In this document: in pieces, positions 8,611-18,603 of the stretch
Position numbering within the stretch: the stretch's first letter is position 1
Layout of the letters: each line of letters begins with the position of its first letter
Source of the DNA: Xenophilus arseniciresistens
GTDB lineage: Bacteria > Pseudomonadota > Gammaproteobacteria > Burkholderiales > Burkholderiaceae_C
NCBI RefSeq assembly: GCF_028023875.1
Contig: NZ_JAQIPB010000010.1
Span: 1 to 64,000 of the forward strand
Length of the DNA stretch: 64,000 bases
Direction: 5' to 3'
Program-made: the position numbers and the translations under genes
The notes under the pieces: generated by a model
Databases searched by the model: none
Told to the model about the DNA's origin: nothing
Seen by the model: only the letters and a program-made list of their open reading frames with translations

Positions 8611-9498
8611 TCAGATGATCGAGGCCTGGTAGATAGCCTCGATGGCCTTGTCCAGCGCGCCGTTGAACTCGGCATCGCTTTGCTGGGCCGACAGGCCTTC
8701 GGTCAGGGCGCGGCTGAAGCTGGCGATGACGCCGGGGTTCTTGGCCAGCATGGCGTTCGACTCATCGCGGCTGTAGCCGCCCGACAGGGCCACCACGCGC
8801 ACGACCTTGGGGTGCTTGACCAGCTCGGTGTAGAAGCCGTCCACGGTGGGGATGGTGAGCTTGAGCATCACCTTCTGGTCGGCGCCCAGCGCGTCCAGTT
8901 CCTTGATCAGCGCGGCTTTGAGCAGGGCCTCGGCTTCCTTCTTGTCGTTCGCATTGATGTTCACTTCGGGCTCGATGATGGGCATCAGGCCGGCCGCCAG
9001 GATCTGCTTGCCCACGGCGAACTGCTGCGCCACCACGGCTTCGATGCCCTTGGCGTTGGCGGCATTGACCACCGAGCGCATCTTGGTGCCGAAGATGCCC
9101 TTCTTGGCGGCGCGCGCCAGCAGCGCGTCGAGTTCGGGCATGGGCTTCATCACCTGCACGCCGTCGGCTTCGTCGGCCAGGCCCTTGTCCACCTTCAGGA
9201 AGGGCACGACCTGCTTCTTCTCCCACAGGTACTGGGCGGCGTCCATGCCTTCGAACTGGCGGTCCATGGTCATCTCGAACAGGATGGCGCCGAGCACGCG
9301 CTCGCCGGTGAAGGCCGGGCTGCTCACGATGCGCGCGCGCATGGCGTGGACCAGGTCGAACATCTCGGCCTCGTTCTTGTAGGCCGACTCTTCGACGCCA
9401 TAGAGCTTCAGTGCCTTGGGCGTGCTGCCGCCGCTCTGGTCCAGCGCGGCGATGAAGCCGTTGCCCGTGGAGACTTTCTTGAGTTGGTCCTGATTCAC
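8611..9498 (-). CDS. Fructose-bisphosphate aldolase class I
   Basis: Schiff-base (metal-independent) aldolase cleaving fructose 1,6-bisphosphate to two triose phosphates. The 295 residues match the bacterial class I family: [17 protein letters not shown] at the N terminus, [18 protein letters not shown], and VMLKLTIP carrying the probable Schiff-base lysine. The preferred start is GTG 9498 (MNQDQLKK); an in-frame ATG at 9582 would give an unusual proline/arginine-rich leader. It is grouped with pyk and pgk on the same strand, forming a lower-glycolysis/gluconeogenesis cluster, and ends in a strong terminator. Confidence 0.94.
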   Translation of the reverse strand: MNQDQLKKVSTGNGFIAALDQSGGSTPKALKLYGVEESAYKNEAEMFDLVHAMRARIVSSPAFTGERVLGAILFEMTMDRQFEGMDAAQYLWEKKQVVPFLKVDKGLADEADGVQVMKPMPELDALLARAAKKGIFGTKMRSVVNAANAKGIEAVVAQQFAVGKQILAAGLMPIIEPEVNINANDKKEAEALLKAALIKELDALGADQKVMLKLTIPTVDGFYTELVKHPKVVRVVALSGGYSRDESNAMLAKNPGVIASFSRALTEGLSAQQSDAEFNGALDKAIEAIYQASII

Positions 9499-9631
9499 TG
9501 TGTCGCTCGCTCTTTGCTGTGGTGTTCGGGGAGCCGCCGGTGGCGGCGCTCGGTCAGCCCGGGATTGTAGAAGGCTGGGCACGGCCCCCGGCCCGTGCCG
9601 GCGTAGGAGGGCGCCGCAGCCCGCCTGCGGC

Positions 9632-11077
9632 TCAGCTGGCGCGGCAGATCTTGAGCATGTTGGTGCCGCCCGGCGCGCCCATGGGCTCGCCGCAGGTGAT
9701 GGCGTACACGTCGCCGCTTTGCACGATGCCGCGCTTCTTCAGGTGGGCCTCGGCGCGCTCCAGGGCGGTGTCGCGGTCGGTTTCCGAGTCCATCAGCAGC
9801 GGGCGCACGTTGCGGTACAGCGCCATCTTGCGCTGCGTGGCCAGGCGCGAGGTCAGGGCATAGACCGGGATGTGCGCCGCATGCCGGCTCATCCACAGCG
9901 GCGTGGAGCCCGATTCGGTCAGCGCCACGATGGCCTTGGCGCCCAGGTGGTGGGCCGTGAACAGCGCGCCCATGGCGATGGACTGGTCGATGCGCGAATA
10001 GTGGCCGCGGAAGTCCAGGTCCAGCGACGGGTCCTCGGCCTGCTCGGCGGCTTCGCAGATGCGGCTCATCTCCTGCACCGTCTCCAGCGGGTAGCGGCCC
10101 GAGGCGGTTTCCGCGCTCAGCATCACGGCGTCGGTGCCGTCGAGCACGGCGTTGGCCACGTCGCTCACCTCGGCGCGCGTGGGCACGGGGTTGGTGATCA
10201 TCGACTCCATCATCTGCGTGGCGGTGATGACGACCTTGTCCATCTCGCGCGCCAGCCGGATCATCTTCTTCTGCAGCGCCGGCACTGCGGCGTTGCCCAC
10301 TTCCACCGCCAGATCGCCGCGCGCGACCATGATGCCGTCGCTGGCCCTGAGGATCTCCTCCAGCTTCGGGATGGCCTCGGCCCGCTCGATCTTGGCGATC
10401 ATGCCCGGCTTGTGGCCGAACTCCGCGCCCGCCACATTGCACAGCTGGCGCGCCATTTCCATGTCGGTGGCGTTCTTGGGAAAGCTCACGGCCACGTAGT
10501 CGGCCTGGAAGCTCATGGCGGTCTTGATGTCCTCCATGTCCTTGGCCGTCAGTGCGGGCGCCGTGAGGCCGCCGCCCTGGCGGTTGATGCCCTTGTTGTT
10601 CGACAGTTCGCCGCCGAGCCTGACGGTGGTGTGGACCTGCTCGCCGCGCACCGCGTCCACCGCCAGCACGATCAGGCCGTCGTTGAGCAGCAGCCGGTCG
10701 CCGGGCTTCACGTCGCGCGGCAGGTCCTTGTAGTCCAGGCCCACGGCGTCGATGTCGCCGGGCTCGGTGCGTGCGGCGTCCAGCGTGAACTTGGCGCCGG
10801 GCTCCAGCCAGACCTTGCCCTCGGCGAACTTGCCCACGCGGATCTTCGGGCCCTGCAGGTCGGCCATGATGGCCACCTCGCGGCCGGCGATGCGTGCGGC
10901 CTCGCGCACCATCGCGGCGCGGGCGATGTGGTCCTGCGCGGTGCCGTGGCTGAAGTTCAGCCGCACAACGCTGACCTTGTGCGTGATCATGGCTTCGAGC
11001 ATCTGGGGCGTGCTGGAGGCTGGGCCCAGGGTGGCGACGATCTTGGTGGCGTGGCGCGGCAGGCGGTCGGGATTCAT
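9632..11077 (-). CDS. pyk: Pyruvate kinase
   Basis: Transfers phosphate from phosphoenolpyruvate to ADP, giving pyruvate and ATP. The 481 residues carry [29 protein letters not shown] (catalytic Lys), [11 protein letters not shown] and [10 protein letters not shown], covering the A-domain active site, and a C-terminal allosteric domain ([13 protein letters not shown] onward). ATG 11077 (MNPDRLPR) gives the standard family start; the 14-residue longer form from 11119 is unlikely. It lies between pgk and the aldolase gene, 133 bases upstream of the latter. Confidence 0.97.
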   Translation of the reverse strand: MNPDRLPRHATKIVATLGPASSTPQMLEAMITHKVSVVRLNFSHGTAQDHIARAAMVREAARIAGREVAIMADLQGPKIRVGKFAEGKVWLEPGAKFTLDAARTEPGDIDAVGLDYKDLPRDVKPGDRLLLNDGLIVLAVDAVRGEQVHTTVRLGGELSNNKGINRQGGGLTAPALTAKDMEDIKTAMSFQADYVAVSFPKNATDMEMARQLCNVAGAEFGHKPGMIAKIERAEAIPKLEEILRASDGIMVARGDLAVEVGNAAVPALQKKMIRLAREMDKVVITATQMMESMITNPVPTRAEVSDVANAVLDGTDAVMLSAETASGRYPLETVQEMSRICEAAEQAEDPSLDLDFRGHYSRIDQSIAMGALFTAHHLGAKAIVALTESGSTPLWMSRHAAHIPVYALTSRLATQRKMALYRNVRPLLMDSETDRDTALERAEAHLKKRGIVQSGDVYAITCGEPMGAPGGTNMLKICRAS

Positions 11078-11222
11078 GCGGGGTGTCTCCGGAAGGCGCA
11101 TCGCGGGCCGTCCTCCCATGAAGACGTCGACCGGTGCCAGAACATTTTCACATGCAGCAATGACGGCTCACGATACGGCGACGTTGATGAGGGCCATGCC
11201 GCGGGCGCGGCACCGTGCGGAC

Positions 11223-11246
11223 GAAAAAAGCCCGCTTGCGCGGGCT
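11223..11246 (-). terminator. Rho-independent terminator of pgk
   Basis: On the minus strand AGCCCGC-GCAA-GCGGGCT is followed by a run of T (plus-strand A tract 11224-11229). It lies 32 bases past the pgk stop codon and upstream of pyk, so pyk probably has its own promoter in 11078-11222. Confidence 0.9.
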
Positions 11247-11277
11247 CCGGGCTGCGTGCCGCAAGGCAGTGTGCCGA

Positions 11278-12471
11278 TCAGCCGGCTGCGCGCTTGGCCA
11301 GGATCTCGAAGGCCGGCAGGGTCTTGCCTTCCAGCACTTCCAGGAAGGCGCCGCCGCCCGTGGAGATGTAGCCCACGTCCTTCTCGATGCCGTACTTGGC
11401 GATGGCCGCCAGCGTGTCGCCGCCGCCCGCGATGCTGAAGGCGCTGCTTTCGGCAACGGCGCGCGCGATGGCTTCCGTGCCCTTGGCGAAGGCGTCGAAC
11501 TCGAACACGCCCACGGGGCCGTTCCAGACGATGGTGCCGGCCGCCTTGAGCTGCGCCGCCAGGCGGGCCGCGGTCTTGGGGCCGATGTCCAGGATCAGGT
11601 CATCGTCGGCCACCTCGCTGGCGGCCTTCACGGTGGCGGGCGCGTCGGCTGCGAAGCTCTTGGCCGTGACCACGTCCTCGGGGATCGGCACCTCGGCGCC
11701 GCGCGCCTTCATGGCCTCGATCACGGCCTTGGCTTCGCCCACGAGGTCGGGCTCGGCCAGGCTCTTGCCGATGGGCAGGCCGGCGGCCAGCAGGAAGGTG
11801 TTGGCAATGCCGCCGCCGACGATCAGGCCGTCCACGTTCTTGGCCAGCGACTGCAGGATGGTGAGCTTGGTGCTGACCTTGGAGCCGGCCACGATGGCGA
11901 TCAGCGGGCGCCTGGGCGCGGCCAGGGCCTTGGAGATGGCGTCGATCTCGGCCGCCAGCAGCGGGCCGGCGCTGGCCGTCTTCGCAAATTGCGCGATGCC
12001 GTAGGTCGTGGCTTCGGCGCGGTGGGCGGTGCCGAAGGCGTCATTCACGTAGATGTCGCACAGCGCGGCCAGCTTCCTGGCCAGCGCCTCGTCGTTCTTC
12101 TTCTCGCCCTTGTTGACGCGGCAGTTCTCCAGCAGCACGACCTGGCCGGGCTGCACCTGCACGCCGTCGGTCCAGTCGGCCACCAACGGGACTTCGCGGC
12201 CCAGCAGCTCGCCCAGGCGCCTGGCCACGGGGGCTAGCGAATCCTCGGGCTTGAAGGCGCCCTCGGTGGGGCGGCCCAGGTGCGAGGTGACCATCACGGC
12301 GGCGCCGGCATCCAGCGCCATCTGGATGCAGGGCACCGAGGCGCGCACGCGCGTGTCCTCGGTGATGTTGCCGGCGTCGTCCTGCGGCACGTTGAGGTCG
12401 GCGCGGATGAACACGCGCTGGCCGGCGGCCTTGCCTTGCGCACACAGGTCGGAGAAGCGGAGAACGTTCAT
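11278..12471 (-). CDS. pgk: Phosphoglycerate kinase
   Basis: Reversible transfer of phosphate between 1,3-bisphosphoglycerate and ADP. The 397 residues have [12 protein letters not shown] (substrate site), [11 protein letters not shown], the hinge region, [12 protein letters not shown], and the C-terminal [13 protein letters not shown] nucleotide loop. The ATG at 12471 (MNVLRFSDL) is the family start. It is transcribed with the same polarity as pyk and the aldolase and is closed by a clear terminator. Confidence 0.97.
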   Translation of the reverse strand: MNVLRFSDLCAQGKAAGQRVFIRADLNVPQDDAGNITEDTRVRASVPCIQMALDAGAAVMVTSHLGRPTEGAFKPEDSLAPVARRLGELLGREVPLVADWTDGVQVQPGQVVLLENCRVNKGEKKNDEALARKLAALCDIYVNDAFGTAHRAEATTYGIAQFAKTASAGPLLAAEIDAISKALAAPRRPLIAIVAGSKVSTKLTILQSLAKNVDGLIVGGGIANTFLLAAGLPIGKSLAEPDLVGEAKAVIEAMKARGAEVPIPEDVVTAKSFAADAPATVKAASEVADDDLILDIGPKTAARLAAQLKAAGTIVWNGPVGVFEFDAFAKGTEAIARAVAESSAFSIAGGGDTLAAIAKYGIEKDVGYISTGGGAFLEVLEGKTLPAFEILAKRAAG

Positions 12472-12550
12472 GGATTCGGGAGCCTGCAAGTTGAAATGAA
12501 TGCCGTGGCGGCGCCGGGCGCCGCGATGGCGCACATTCTAGAAAGGGCGG

Positions 12551-12904
12551 CTACCAGCCCAGTCCCATGTGCAGCGGCAGGTACACGGCCATGCCCACCA
12601 GCATGGTGCCCAGCACGCCGCCGCGCCAGAAGTACCAGGCCGCACCGATGGCCGCCGCATACAGGCGCGCGTCCTGCCAGGTGCTGATCAACTGGCCGTT
12701 GCTCATCACGATCTCGGGCGCGATCACGGCTGCCAGCGCCGCGGCCGGCGCGTAGTGCAGCGCACGGTGCGCCCAGTCGGGCAGGCCCCAGGGGCGGTCC
12801 ATGATGAAGAAGAAGCAGCGCGTGAGCACCGTGACCACGGCCAGCCCCGCGATCACGGCCAGTGTCCAGAGATCGGTCATGCCTGCGATGGCGCCGCTGT
12901 TCAT
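12551..12904 (-). CDS. azlD: AzlD-family branched-chain amino acid exporter small subunit
   Basis: A 117-residue integral membrane protein with about four hydrophobic segments (LAVIAGLAVVTVLTRC, ALHYAPAAALAAVIAP, AAAIGAAWYFWRGG and GTMLVGMAVYLPLHM). The AzlD motif TRCFFF and the conserved ALHYAPAA are present. With AzlC it forms the AzlCD/BrnFE-type exporter of branched-chain or other neutral amino acids. Its ATG overlaps the azlC stop by four bases (ATGA), which indicates translational coupling and equimolar synthesis. Confidence 0.9.
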   Translation of the reverse strand: MNSGAIAGMTDLWTLAVIAGLAVVTVLTRCFFFIMDRPWGLPDWAHRALHYAPAAALAAVIAPEIVMSNGQLISTWQDARLYAAAIGAAWYFWRGGVLGTMLVGMAVYLPLHMGLGW

Positions 12905-13641
12905 CGTGCGTCCTCCGCCTCGGCGTCCAGGCCCATCTGCTTTTCGAGCCAGAAGCACAGCAGCACGGCCACGCCGATGCCGGCCACGATGTTGAGCTTG
13001 AGCGGCAGCGCATAGGCGACCACGGCGGTGGCGCCGGCGATGAGCGCCGCCAGCAGCCGCAGCCGCGTGGTGGCCATGGAGCACACGATGGCCACCAGGC
13101 TCAGCACGCCGGCAAAGCCCAGGCCCCAGTGCGTGGGGATGAAATTGGCCAGCGCGATGCCCAGCAGGCTCATGCCCATCCAGGTGCACCAGTTGATGGC
13201 GTAGCCGCCGACGAGGTAGGCCTCCTGCTCCTCGCGCTGCGAGGGCAGCACGCCGGGCGTGGGATAGCGGCGCGTGAACAGGGCGTAGCTCATGTCGGCC
13301 GTGAGATAGCCATGCAGCAGGCGGCGCCAGCGCGGCATGTGCATCAGGTAGGGCCGCAGGTGCAGGCTGAACACCACGAAGCGCAGGTTCACGCAAAAAC
13401 CCGTGGCCAGGATCACCCAGGCCGGGGCGCCCGCGATCAGCAGCGGAATGGCCGCCAGCTGCGAGCTGCCGGCAAAGACCAAGAGGGTCATGGCCACGGC
13501 CTCGACCACGCTCATGCCCGACTTGAGCATGGCCACGCCGGTCATCAGGCCCCAGGCGCCAATGCCCACCGAGACGGCCGCCATCTCGCGCCAGCCCTCG
13601 CGGAACGCCGGGTGGCGCCGGATCGAGGCGGAGAGGAACAT
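12901..13641 (-). CDS. azlC: AzlC-family branched-chain amino acid exporter large subunit
   Basis: A 246-residue membrane protein, the large subunit of an AzlCD exporter. It has the typical FREGWREMAAVSVGIGAWG N terminus, the VFAGSSQLAAIPL loop, NLRFVVFSLHL, and about seven hydrophobic segments. The start overlaps the fmt stop (TGATG sharing one A), and the stop overlaps azlD by four bases. Thus fmt-azlC-azlD is a tightly coupled operon. The exported substrate (leucine, isoleucine, valine or an analogue) is inferred from the family only. Confidence 0.9.
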   Translation of the reverse strand: MFLSASIRRHPAFREGWREMAAVSVGIGAWGLMTGVAMLKSGMSVVEAVAMTLLVFAGSSQLAAIPLLIAGAPAWVILATGFCVNLRFVVFSLHLRPYLMHMPRWRRLLHGYLTADMSYALFTRRYPTPGVLPSQREEQEAYLVGGYAINWCTWMGMSLLGIALANFIPTHWGLGFAGVLSLVAIVCSMATTRLRLLAALIAGATAVVAYALPLKLNIVAGIGVAVLLCFWLEKQMGLDAEAEDAR

Positions 13642-14603
13642 CAGCTTTCAGGCCCGCCGAAGACCTGGCCCGCCTTCACATCGAAGCCGCGCAAAAAATC
13701 TGCCGCACCCAGGCGCTTGCCGCCCGCGCGCTGCAGCTGCGTCAGGCGCAGCACGCCATCGCCCGTGGCCACGTCGATGCCTTCGGCGCCCGCGGCCAGC
13801 ACCGTGCCGGGCGCGGCGTCGTGCGACAGCGGCAAGGCCTGCGCGGCCCAGAGCTTGAGGCTTTCGCCGTCCAGCGCGCCCAGTGCGCCGGGGAAGGGGT
13901 CGAAGGCGCGGATGCGGCGCGCCAGGTCGGCGGCCGGCAGTTGCCAGTCCAGCGGGGCCTCGGCCTTCTCGATCTTGTGCGCGTAGGTCACACCTTCTTC
14001 GGGTTGGCGCACTGGCTGCAGCGCGCCGGCTTCGGCCAGGCGCAGCGCCTGCACGATCAGCCGGCCGCCTTGCGCGGCCAGGCGGTCGTGCAGCTGGGCC
14101 GTGCTGTCCTCGCCGATGGCCAGGCTTTCGGCCAGCAGCATGTCGCCGGTGTCCAGCCCTGCGTCCATCTGCATGATGGTGACGCCGGTTTTGCTGTCGC
14201 CTGCCTCGATGGCGCGATGAATCGGCGCCGCGCCGCGCCAGCGCGGCAACAGGCTGGCGTGGATATTCAGGCACCCCAGGCGCGGCAGCTCCAGCACCCA
14301 CTGCGGCAGGATCAGCCCGTAAGCCGCCACCACCATCACGTCGGCTTGGGCCGCCAGCAGCGCCTCGCGCGCGGCGGCGGCGTCCTCGGGGTACTTGCCG
14401 TCCAGGCGCAGGCTGCGCGGCTGCGCCACGGGCCAGCCCTGCTGCTGCGCGTACTGCTTGACCGGCGACGCCTGCAGCTTCATGCCGCGGCCGGCCGGGC
14501 GGTCGGGCTGGGTCAGCACCAGCGCAATGTCGAAGCCTGCCTCATGCAGGGCCGCCAGGGCCACGCTGGCGAATTCGGGCGTGCCCGCAAAAACTACTCT
14601 CAC
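13641..14603 (-). CDS. fmt: Methionyl-tRNA formyltransferase
   Basis: Formylates Met-tRNAfMet using 10-formyl-THF so that initiation can occur; deformylase (def, at 15422) later removes the formyl group. The 320 residues have [24 protein letters not shown], the catalytic [14 protein letters not shown] (Asn-His-Asp type site), [17 protein letters not shown], and a C-terminal tRNA-binding domain. The start is GTG 14603; GAGGA lies 12 bases upstream, slightly far. Fmt and def are split here by the BamE-like gene and two repeat units. Confidence 0.95.
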   Translation of the reverse strand: MRVVFAGTPEFASVALAALHEAGFDIALVLTQPDRPAGRGMKLQASPVKQYAQQQGWPVAQPRSLRLDGKYPEDAAAAREALLAAQADVMVVAAYGLILPQWVLELPRLGCLNIHASLLPRWRGAAPIHRAIEAGDSKTGVTIMQMDAGLDTGDMLLAESLAIGEDSTAQLHDRLAAQGGRLIVQALRLAEAGALQPVRQPEEGVTYAHKIEKAEAPLDWQLPAADLARRIRAFDPFPGALGALDGESLKLWAAQALPLSHDAAPGTVLAAGAEGIDVATGDGVLRLTQLQRAGGKRLGAADFLRGFDVKAGQVFGGPES

Positions 14604-14710
14604 TGGGACTGTGCTTCCTCGTCGGTGTGTGCTGCGTGGCAGCGGTGCCGGCGCAGCATGCGCCACCATTGTTTCAGGCGCGCGGGCGGCGCGGCGTCGC
14701 CCAGGGGCGT

Positions 14711-15214
14711 TCAGGGCCTCGAGTTGGGTGGCACGAAGCGCAGGTCGTCGCCCACGTGGTAGCGGCGCACCACACCCTGCGGGTCCAGGTAGATGTAGAG
14801 CAGGCGGGGGTTGTTGAGCTGCCGGTAGCGCCACTGCCAGACGTCGCCGTTGAAGGAGCTCACGCGCGAGATCTCCTCGGGCCGGCCGTAGGTGCGCAGC
14901 ACGTCGGGCACCCGCCATTCGTCCACGCGGATGTCGTGGGCGAAGCGCCCCTCGTCCATCACCTGCGTCACCGACACCACGCGGCCCTGCGCGTCCAGGT
15001 CGACATTGCTGACCTCGAAGCCCATGGGCTGGCGCGAGTACTGCAGGCGTTCGCCCTGCGCCAGCGCGTAGCTGGCGGTGGGCGGGCCCAGCCGCTGGAG
15101 GGTTTCTGCACGCGAGGTGCCGGGTGCGATCCAGGTGGGCTCCGACACGCAGCCCGCCAGCAGCAGCAGGCCCAGCGTGGCGGCAGCGGCGGGGAGGGAC
15201 TTCTTCATCGTCAT
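14711..15214 (-). CDS. BamE/SmpA-like outer membrane lipoprotein
   Basis: A 167-residue predicted lipoprotein with lipobox LLAGC (Cys22 from ATG 15214, Cys20 from ATG 15208). The mature part begins with [26 protein letters not shown], the helix-turn of the BamE/OmlA-like fold, followed by beta strands. E. coli BamE is much shorter, and another BamE probably exists elsewhere, so an assembly-complex role is uncertain. Both candidate ATGs sit directly after a repeat unit whose ORF ends TGA-C-ATG at 15214; no Shine-Dalgarno is visible. It lies between def and fmt on the same strand. Confidence 0.82.
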   Translation of the reverse strand: MTMKKSLPAAAATLGLLLLAGCVSEPTWIAPGTSRAETLQRLGPPTASYALAQGERLQYSRQPMGFEVSNVDLDAQGRVVSVTQVMDEGRFAHDIRVDEWRVPDVLRTYGRPEEISRVSSFNGDVWQWRYRQLNNPRLLYIYLDPQGVVRRYHVGDDLRFVPPNSRP

Positions 15215-15215
15215 G

Positions 15216-15305
15216 TCAGTGACGCCCGGCCGCCCGAAGGCACTGACGCACCCCCTTGGGGGGCAGCGGACCGCGCGAAGCGGGGAAGCGTGGGGGCTGT
15301 TTCAT
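15216..15305 (-). repeat. Repeat copy B1, 30-codon ORF preceding the BamE-like gene
   Basis: This is one of two head-to-tail units with a 91-base period. On the minus strand it is ATG to TGA, exactly 30 codons, beginning MKQPPR and ending LRAAGRH. Its stop is followed by one base and then the BamE-like ATG (TGA-C-ATG). Its coding sequence is the same as copy B2. Confidence 0.8.
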
Positions 15306-15306
15306 G

Positions 15307-15396
15307 TCAGTGACGCCCGGCCGCCCGAAGGCACTGACGCACCCCCTTGGGGGGCAGCGGACCGCGCGAAGCGGGGAAGCGTGGGGGCTGTTTCAT
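15307..15396 (-). repeat. Repeat copy B2, 30-codon ORF upstream of B1
   Basis: The second tandem unit. It ends in TGA-C-ATG at the B1 start and itself begins after the TGA-T of a third, truncated unit (15398-15416) near the def stop. The unit length is 90 coding bases plus one linker base. The near-identity of B1 and B2 suggests recent tandem duplication or gene conversion. Confidence 0.8.
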
Positions 15397-15397
15397 A

Positions 15398-15416
15398 TCA
15401 GTGGCGCCCGGCCGCC
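15398..15416 (-). repeat. Truncated third repeat unit next to def
   Basis: Only the last 19 bases of the unit remain, ending CGCCACTGA on the minus strand, and lead into B2 by TGA-T-ATG. Five bases separate this fragment from the def stop codon. Confidence 0.75.
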
Positions 15417-15421
15417 GGTTC

Positions 15422-15952
15422 TCAAGCACCACGGCGCGCCGTGTCGCGCTGTTCGTCGCGCTGCTGCTTGAGCAGCTTGGTCTTGATGCGGTTGCGCTTG
15501 AGCGGCGAGAGGTACTCGACGAACACCTTGCCCATCAGGTGGTCCAGCTCGTGCTGGATGCAGATGGCCAGCAGGCCCTCGGCCTCGATCTCGCGCTGCT
15601 CGCCCTGCGCGTCCAGCGCCCGCACCTTGACCGAGGTCGAGCGCTCCACGCCGTCATAGATGCCGGGCACCGAAAGGCAGCCTTCTTCGTTGAGCACCTT
15701 TTCCGGGCTGGCCCAGGTGATCTCGGGGTTGATCAGCACCATGGGCTGATCGCGGTCCTCGGACACGTCGATCACGACCACGCGCTCGTGGGCGTCGACC
15801 TGCGTGGCCGCCAGGCCGATGCCATTGGCGTCATACATGGTCTCGATCATGTCGGCCACCAGGGCCTGGATGCGCGCATCCACGGCCTGCACGGGTCTTG
15901 CCACCGTGTGCAGGCGAGGATCGGGGTAACTCAGAATGGTTCGCAGGGCCAT
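15422..15952 (-). CDS. def: Peptide deformylase
   Basis: Removes the N-formyl group from nascent proteins, a metalloenzyme with Fe2+ or Zn2+. The 176 residues contain all three motifs: [17 protein letters not shown] (metal-ligand Cys) and QHELDHLMG (HExxH-type HELDH). ATG 15952 ([14 protein letters not shown]) gives the usual N terminus; a 13-residue upstream extension is possible but atypical. It diverges from the LysM gene. Downstream on the same strand are the repeat array, the BamE-like gene and fmt. Confidence 0.96.
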   Translation of the reverse strand: MALRTILSYPDPRLHTVARPVQAVDARIQALVADMIETMYDANGIGLAATQVDAHERVVVIDVSEDRDQPMVLINPEITWASPEKVLNEEGCLSVPGIYDGVERSTSVKVRALDAQGEQREIEAEGLLAICIQHELDHLMGKVFVEYLSPLKRNRIKTKLLKQQRDEQRDTARRGA

Positions 15953-16088
15953 GAATACGGGGAAAGTTGTGGCTATTTTCGCCATTTCCATACCCTGAGG
16001 GCGTTGCAGCGCGCGATTGACGTTGCCGTCGGCGGGGCTTCAGCGCAAAATTCGTAGCAAATTGTGAGTATTTGTTCACCTACAGAAT

Positions 16089-16105
16089 CGCGCAGCTATT
16101 GCGCG
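16089..16105. promoter_or_regulatory. Inverted repeat in the def/LysM divergent region
   Basis: CGCGCA and TGCGCG surround a 5-base spacer (GCTAT), 20 bases before the LysM gene ATG. It could be an operator or a 5' UTR hairpin. No convincing -35/-10 pair was identified nearby. Confidence 0.3.
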
Positions 16106-16124
16106 GTGAGCAACCATCCGATCC

Positions 16125-17357
16125 ATGAAAAAAGTCAGTCGCCATCCCTCCTTCTGCCCGTCTGCGGTCCTCGGTGGCATCGCCCTGGCTTCGGCCCTGG
16201 GCCTGGCCGGGACGGCCCGCGACGCCCGGGCCCAGAACTACCCCATCACGCCCGCGCAGCGCGCCACGGCCCAGCAGACCGCGCAGCAGGGCGTGCCGCT
16301 GTCCGAGCTGGCGCCCAACGCGCCTGACGAATACACCGTCCGGCGCGGCGACACGCTGTGGGCCATCTCGCGGCTGTTCCTGCGCAGCCCCTGGCGCTGG
16401 CCGGAGCTGTGGGGCATGAACCTGCAGGACATCGCCAACCCGCACCGCATCTACCCAGGCCAGGTGCTCTACCTGGACAAGAGCAACGGCCGCGCCCGCC
16501 TGGCGCTGCGCCGCGGCGAAGGCTTCGGCAGCGGCGGCACCATCAAGCTGTCCCCCCGCACGCGCTACGAAGGGGCTTCCGACCTGTCGCTGCCCACCAT
16601 CGACCCGAACCTGATCGAGGCCTTCCTGACCGAGCCCGAGATCCTGGACGACGAGGCCACGCTGGCGCAGGCGCCGCGCATCGTGGGCGCCAGCGACAAC
16701 CGGGTGCTGCTCACCCGCGGCGACCGGGCCTATGCGCGCGGCGTGCCGGGTGCGCCGCTGCTGCTGCCGGTGGACGGCCCGCTGCCGCAGCTGCGCGTGT
16801 TTCGCTCCGCCACCCCGCTGAAGGACCCCGGCACCGGCGAGATCCTGGGCTACGAGGCCCAGTACCTGGGCAAGGTGCGGGTGGAGCGCGGCGAGACGAC
16901 CGAGAACCAGATGCAGAACGGCGCCAGCAGCACGATGGTGGTGCCGGCCACGGTGGACGTGATGGCCGCGCGCGAGGAAATCCGCGCCGGCGACCGCCTG
17001 CTGCCCGAGCCGCCGCGCCAGCTGGTGAGCTACGTGCCGCGCGCGCCGCAGCTGCCCATCGAGGGCGGTCGCATCGTCTCGGTCTATGGCAATGCGGTGA
17101 GCTACATCGGCCAGAACCAGATCGTCAGCATCAACAAGGGCCTGCGCGACGGCATCGAGAGCGGCCACGTGCTGGCCATCCTCAAGAACGGCGAAACCAT
17201 CGTGGACCGCACGGGCGGCACCAAGGAAACGTTGAAGCTGCCCAATGAGCGCGCGGGCCTGCTGATGGTGTTCCGCACCTTCGAGAAGGCCTCCTACGCA
17301 CTGGTGCTGGAAATCAGCGCCAACCCGCGTGCCGGCGACCTGCTGGCCAACCCCTGA
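16125..17357 (+). CDS. Exported LysM-domain protein
   Basis: A 410-residue secreted or periplasmic protein. The N-terminal signal peptide (KKVSRH then a hydrophobic stretch, cleavage probably near ARAQ at about residue 37) is followed by one LysM domain (about 69-117: EYTVRRGDTLWAISRLF to IYPGQVLYL) that should bind peptidoglycan. The remaining 290 residues have no catalytic motif I recognise but are conserved in LysM proteins encoded next to dprA in Burkholderiales. The dprA ATG follows 52 bases after the stop, suggesting one operon. Confidence 0.88.
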   Translation: MKKVSRHPSFCPSAVLGGIALASALGLAGTARDARAQNYPITPAQRATAQQTAQQGVPLSELAPNAPDEYTVRRGDTLWAISRLFLRSPWRWPELWGMNLQDIANPHRIYPGQVLYLDKSNGRARLALRRGEGFGSGGTIKLSPRTRYEGASDLSLPTIDPNLIEAFLTEPEILDDEATLAQAPRIVGASDNRVLLTRGDRAYARGVPGAPLLLPVDGPLPQLRVFRSATPLKDPGTGEILGYEAQYLGKVRVERGETTENQMQNGASSTMVVPATVDVMAAREEIRAGDRLLPEPPRQLVSYVPRAPQLPIEGGRIVSVYGNAVSYIGQNQIVSINKGLRDGIESGHVLAILKNGETIVDRTGGTKETLKLPNERAGLLMVFRTFEKASYALVLEISANPRAGDLLANP

Positions 17358-17409
17358 CGGCGTTCCGGCGCCCGCTGCCGCCGCCGTCACACCCCACCCC
17401 GCGCCGCGC

Positions 17410-18567
17410 ATGGACCGCGAAGAGCTGCAGGGCTGGCTCCGGCTGGCGCTGAGCCCCCGCGTCGGCCCGACGCAGGCGCGCCGCCTGCTGGCGGCCTTCG
17501 GCCTGCCGCAGCAGATCTTTCGCCAGAGCACCGATGCACTCGAGAGCGTGCTGGGGCCCGCCGCGGCCCGTGCGCTGAGTGAGCCGCCCGAGGCCCTGCC
17601 GGCCGCCCTTGAAAAAACCTGGCAGTGGCTGCAGCACCAGGAGCAGCAGGGCGGCGTGACGCTGCAGCGCCGCCTCCTGAGCCTGGCCGATCCCGGCTAC
17701 CCGCAGGCGCTGCTGCAGATCGCCGATCCGCCGCTGTTGCTCTACACGCTGGGCCCCGCGCACCTGCAGCTGGGCGACGTCGCCTGCGCGCGCGCCCTGG
17801 CCGTGGTGGGCAGCCGCAACCCCACGCCGCAGGGCGCCAGCGATGCCCGCCTGTTCGCGCGGCACCTGGCGCAGGCCGGGCTGACCATCGTGTCGGGCCT
17901 GGCCCTGGGCATCGACGGCGCCGCACATGAGGGCGCGCTGGAGGGCATGCCCGCTGCGGCGGATGCGCCCGCGGCCACCGTGGCCGTGGTGGGCACGGGG
18001 CTGGACATCGTCTATCCCGTGCGCCATGGCGCGCTGGCGCGCCGCATCGCGGCACGCGGCTTGATCGTGAGCGAGTTCCACCTCGGAACGCCACCCCTGA
18101 CGCCGAACTTTCCGCGCCGCAACCGGCTGATCTCCGGCCTGTCGCAGGGCACGCTGGTGGTGGAGGCGGCGCTGGCCTCGGGCTCGCTGATCACGGCGCG
18201 GATGGCGCTCGAGCAGGGGCGGGAGGTGTTCGCCATCCCGGGCTCCATCCATGCGCCGCAGTCGCGCGGCTGCCATGCGCTGATCCGGCAGGGTGCCAAG
18301 CTCGTGGAGTCGGCGCAGGACATCCTGGAAGAGCTGCCGGCCCTGTCGGCCGCGCCGCCTGCGGCCGCCGGCCCCGAGGAGCCGTCCGACGAGGCGCAGG
18401 ATGGCCTGCTCGCGCAGATGGGCTTTGCGCCCGTGAGCCTGGACGCGCTGTGTGCGCGCACCGGCCTGGACGTGGCCCGGCTGCAGGCGGCCTTGCTGGA
18501 ACTGGAGCTGGACGGCCAGGTCGGCCGGCTGCCGGGCGGGCTGTTTCAGCGCATCGCCACTGGTTGA
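17410..18567 (+). CDS. dprA: DNA-processing protein DprA
   Basis: Binds incoming single-stranded DNA during natural transformation and loads RecA. The 385 residues have an N-terminal helical/SAM-like part (ELQGWLRLALSPRVGPTQ), the Rossmann core with AVVGSRNPTPQG and TIVSGLALGIDGAAHEGAL, RRNRLISGLSQGTLVVEAA and EVFAIPGSIHAPQSRG, and a C-terminal winged helix (LDALCARTGLDVARLQAALLELEL). The start is ATG 17410 (MDREELQG). An in-frame ATG at 17329 would overlap the LysM gene. Confidence 0.95.
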   Translation: MDREELQGWLRLALSPRVGPTQARRLLAAFGLPQQIFRQSTDALESVLGPAAARALSEPPEALPAALEKTWQWLQHQEQQGGVTLQRRLLSLADPGYPQALLQIADPPLLLYTLGPAHLQLGDVACARALAVVGSRNPTPQGASDARLFARHLAQAGLTIVSGLALGIDGAAHEGALEGMPAAADAPAATVAVVGTGLDIVYPVRHGALARRIAARGLIVSEFHLGTPPLTPNFPRRNRLISGLSQGTLVVEAALASGSLITARMALEQGREVFAIPGSIHAPQSRGCHALIRQGAKLVESAQDILEELPALSAAPPAAAGPEEPSDEAQDGLLAQMGFAPVSLDALCARTGLDVARLQAALLELELDGQVGRLPGGLFQRIATG

Positions 18568-18603
18568 GCGCACGCACCGCGGCGCAGGCTGCCCGGTTCA
18601 GCC

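Noticed and set aside
15211-15416. CRISPR-like appearance of the tandem repeat
   Set aside because: Units are contiguous with a single linker base, there are no unique spacers, and no cas gene is in the window.
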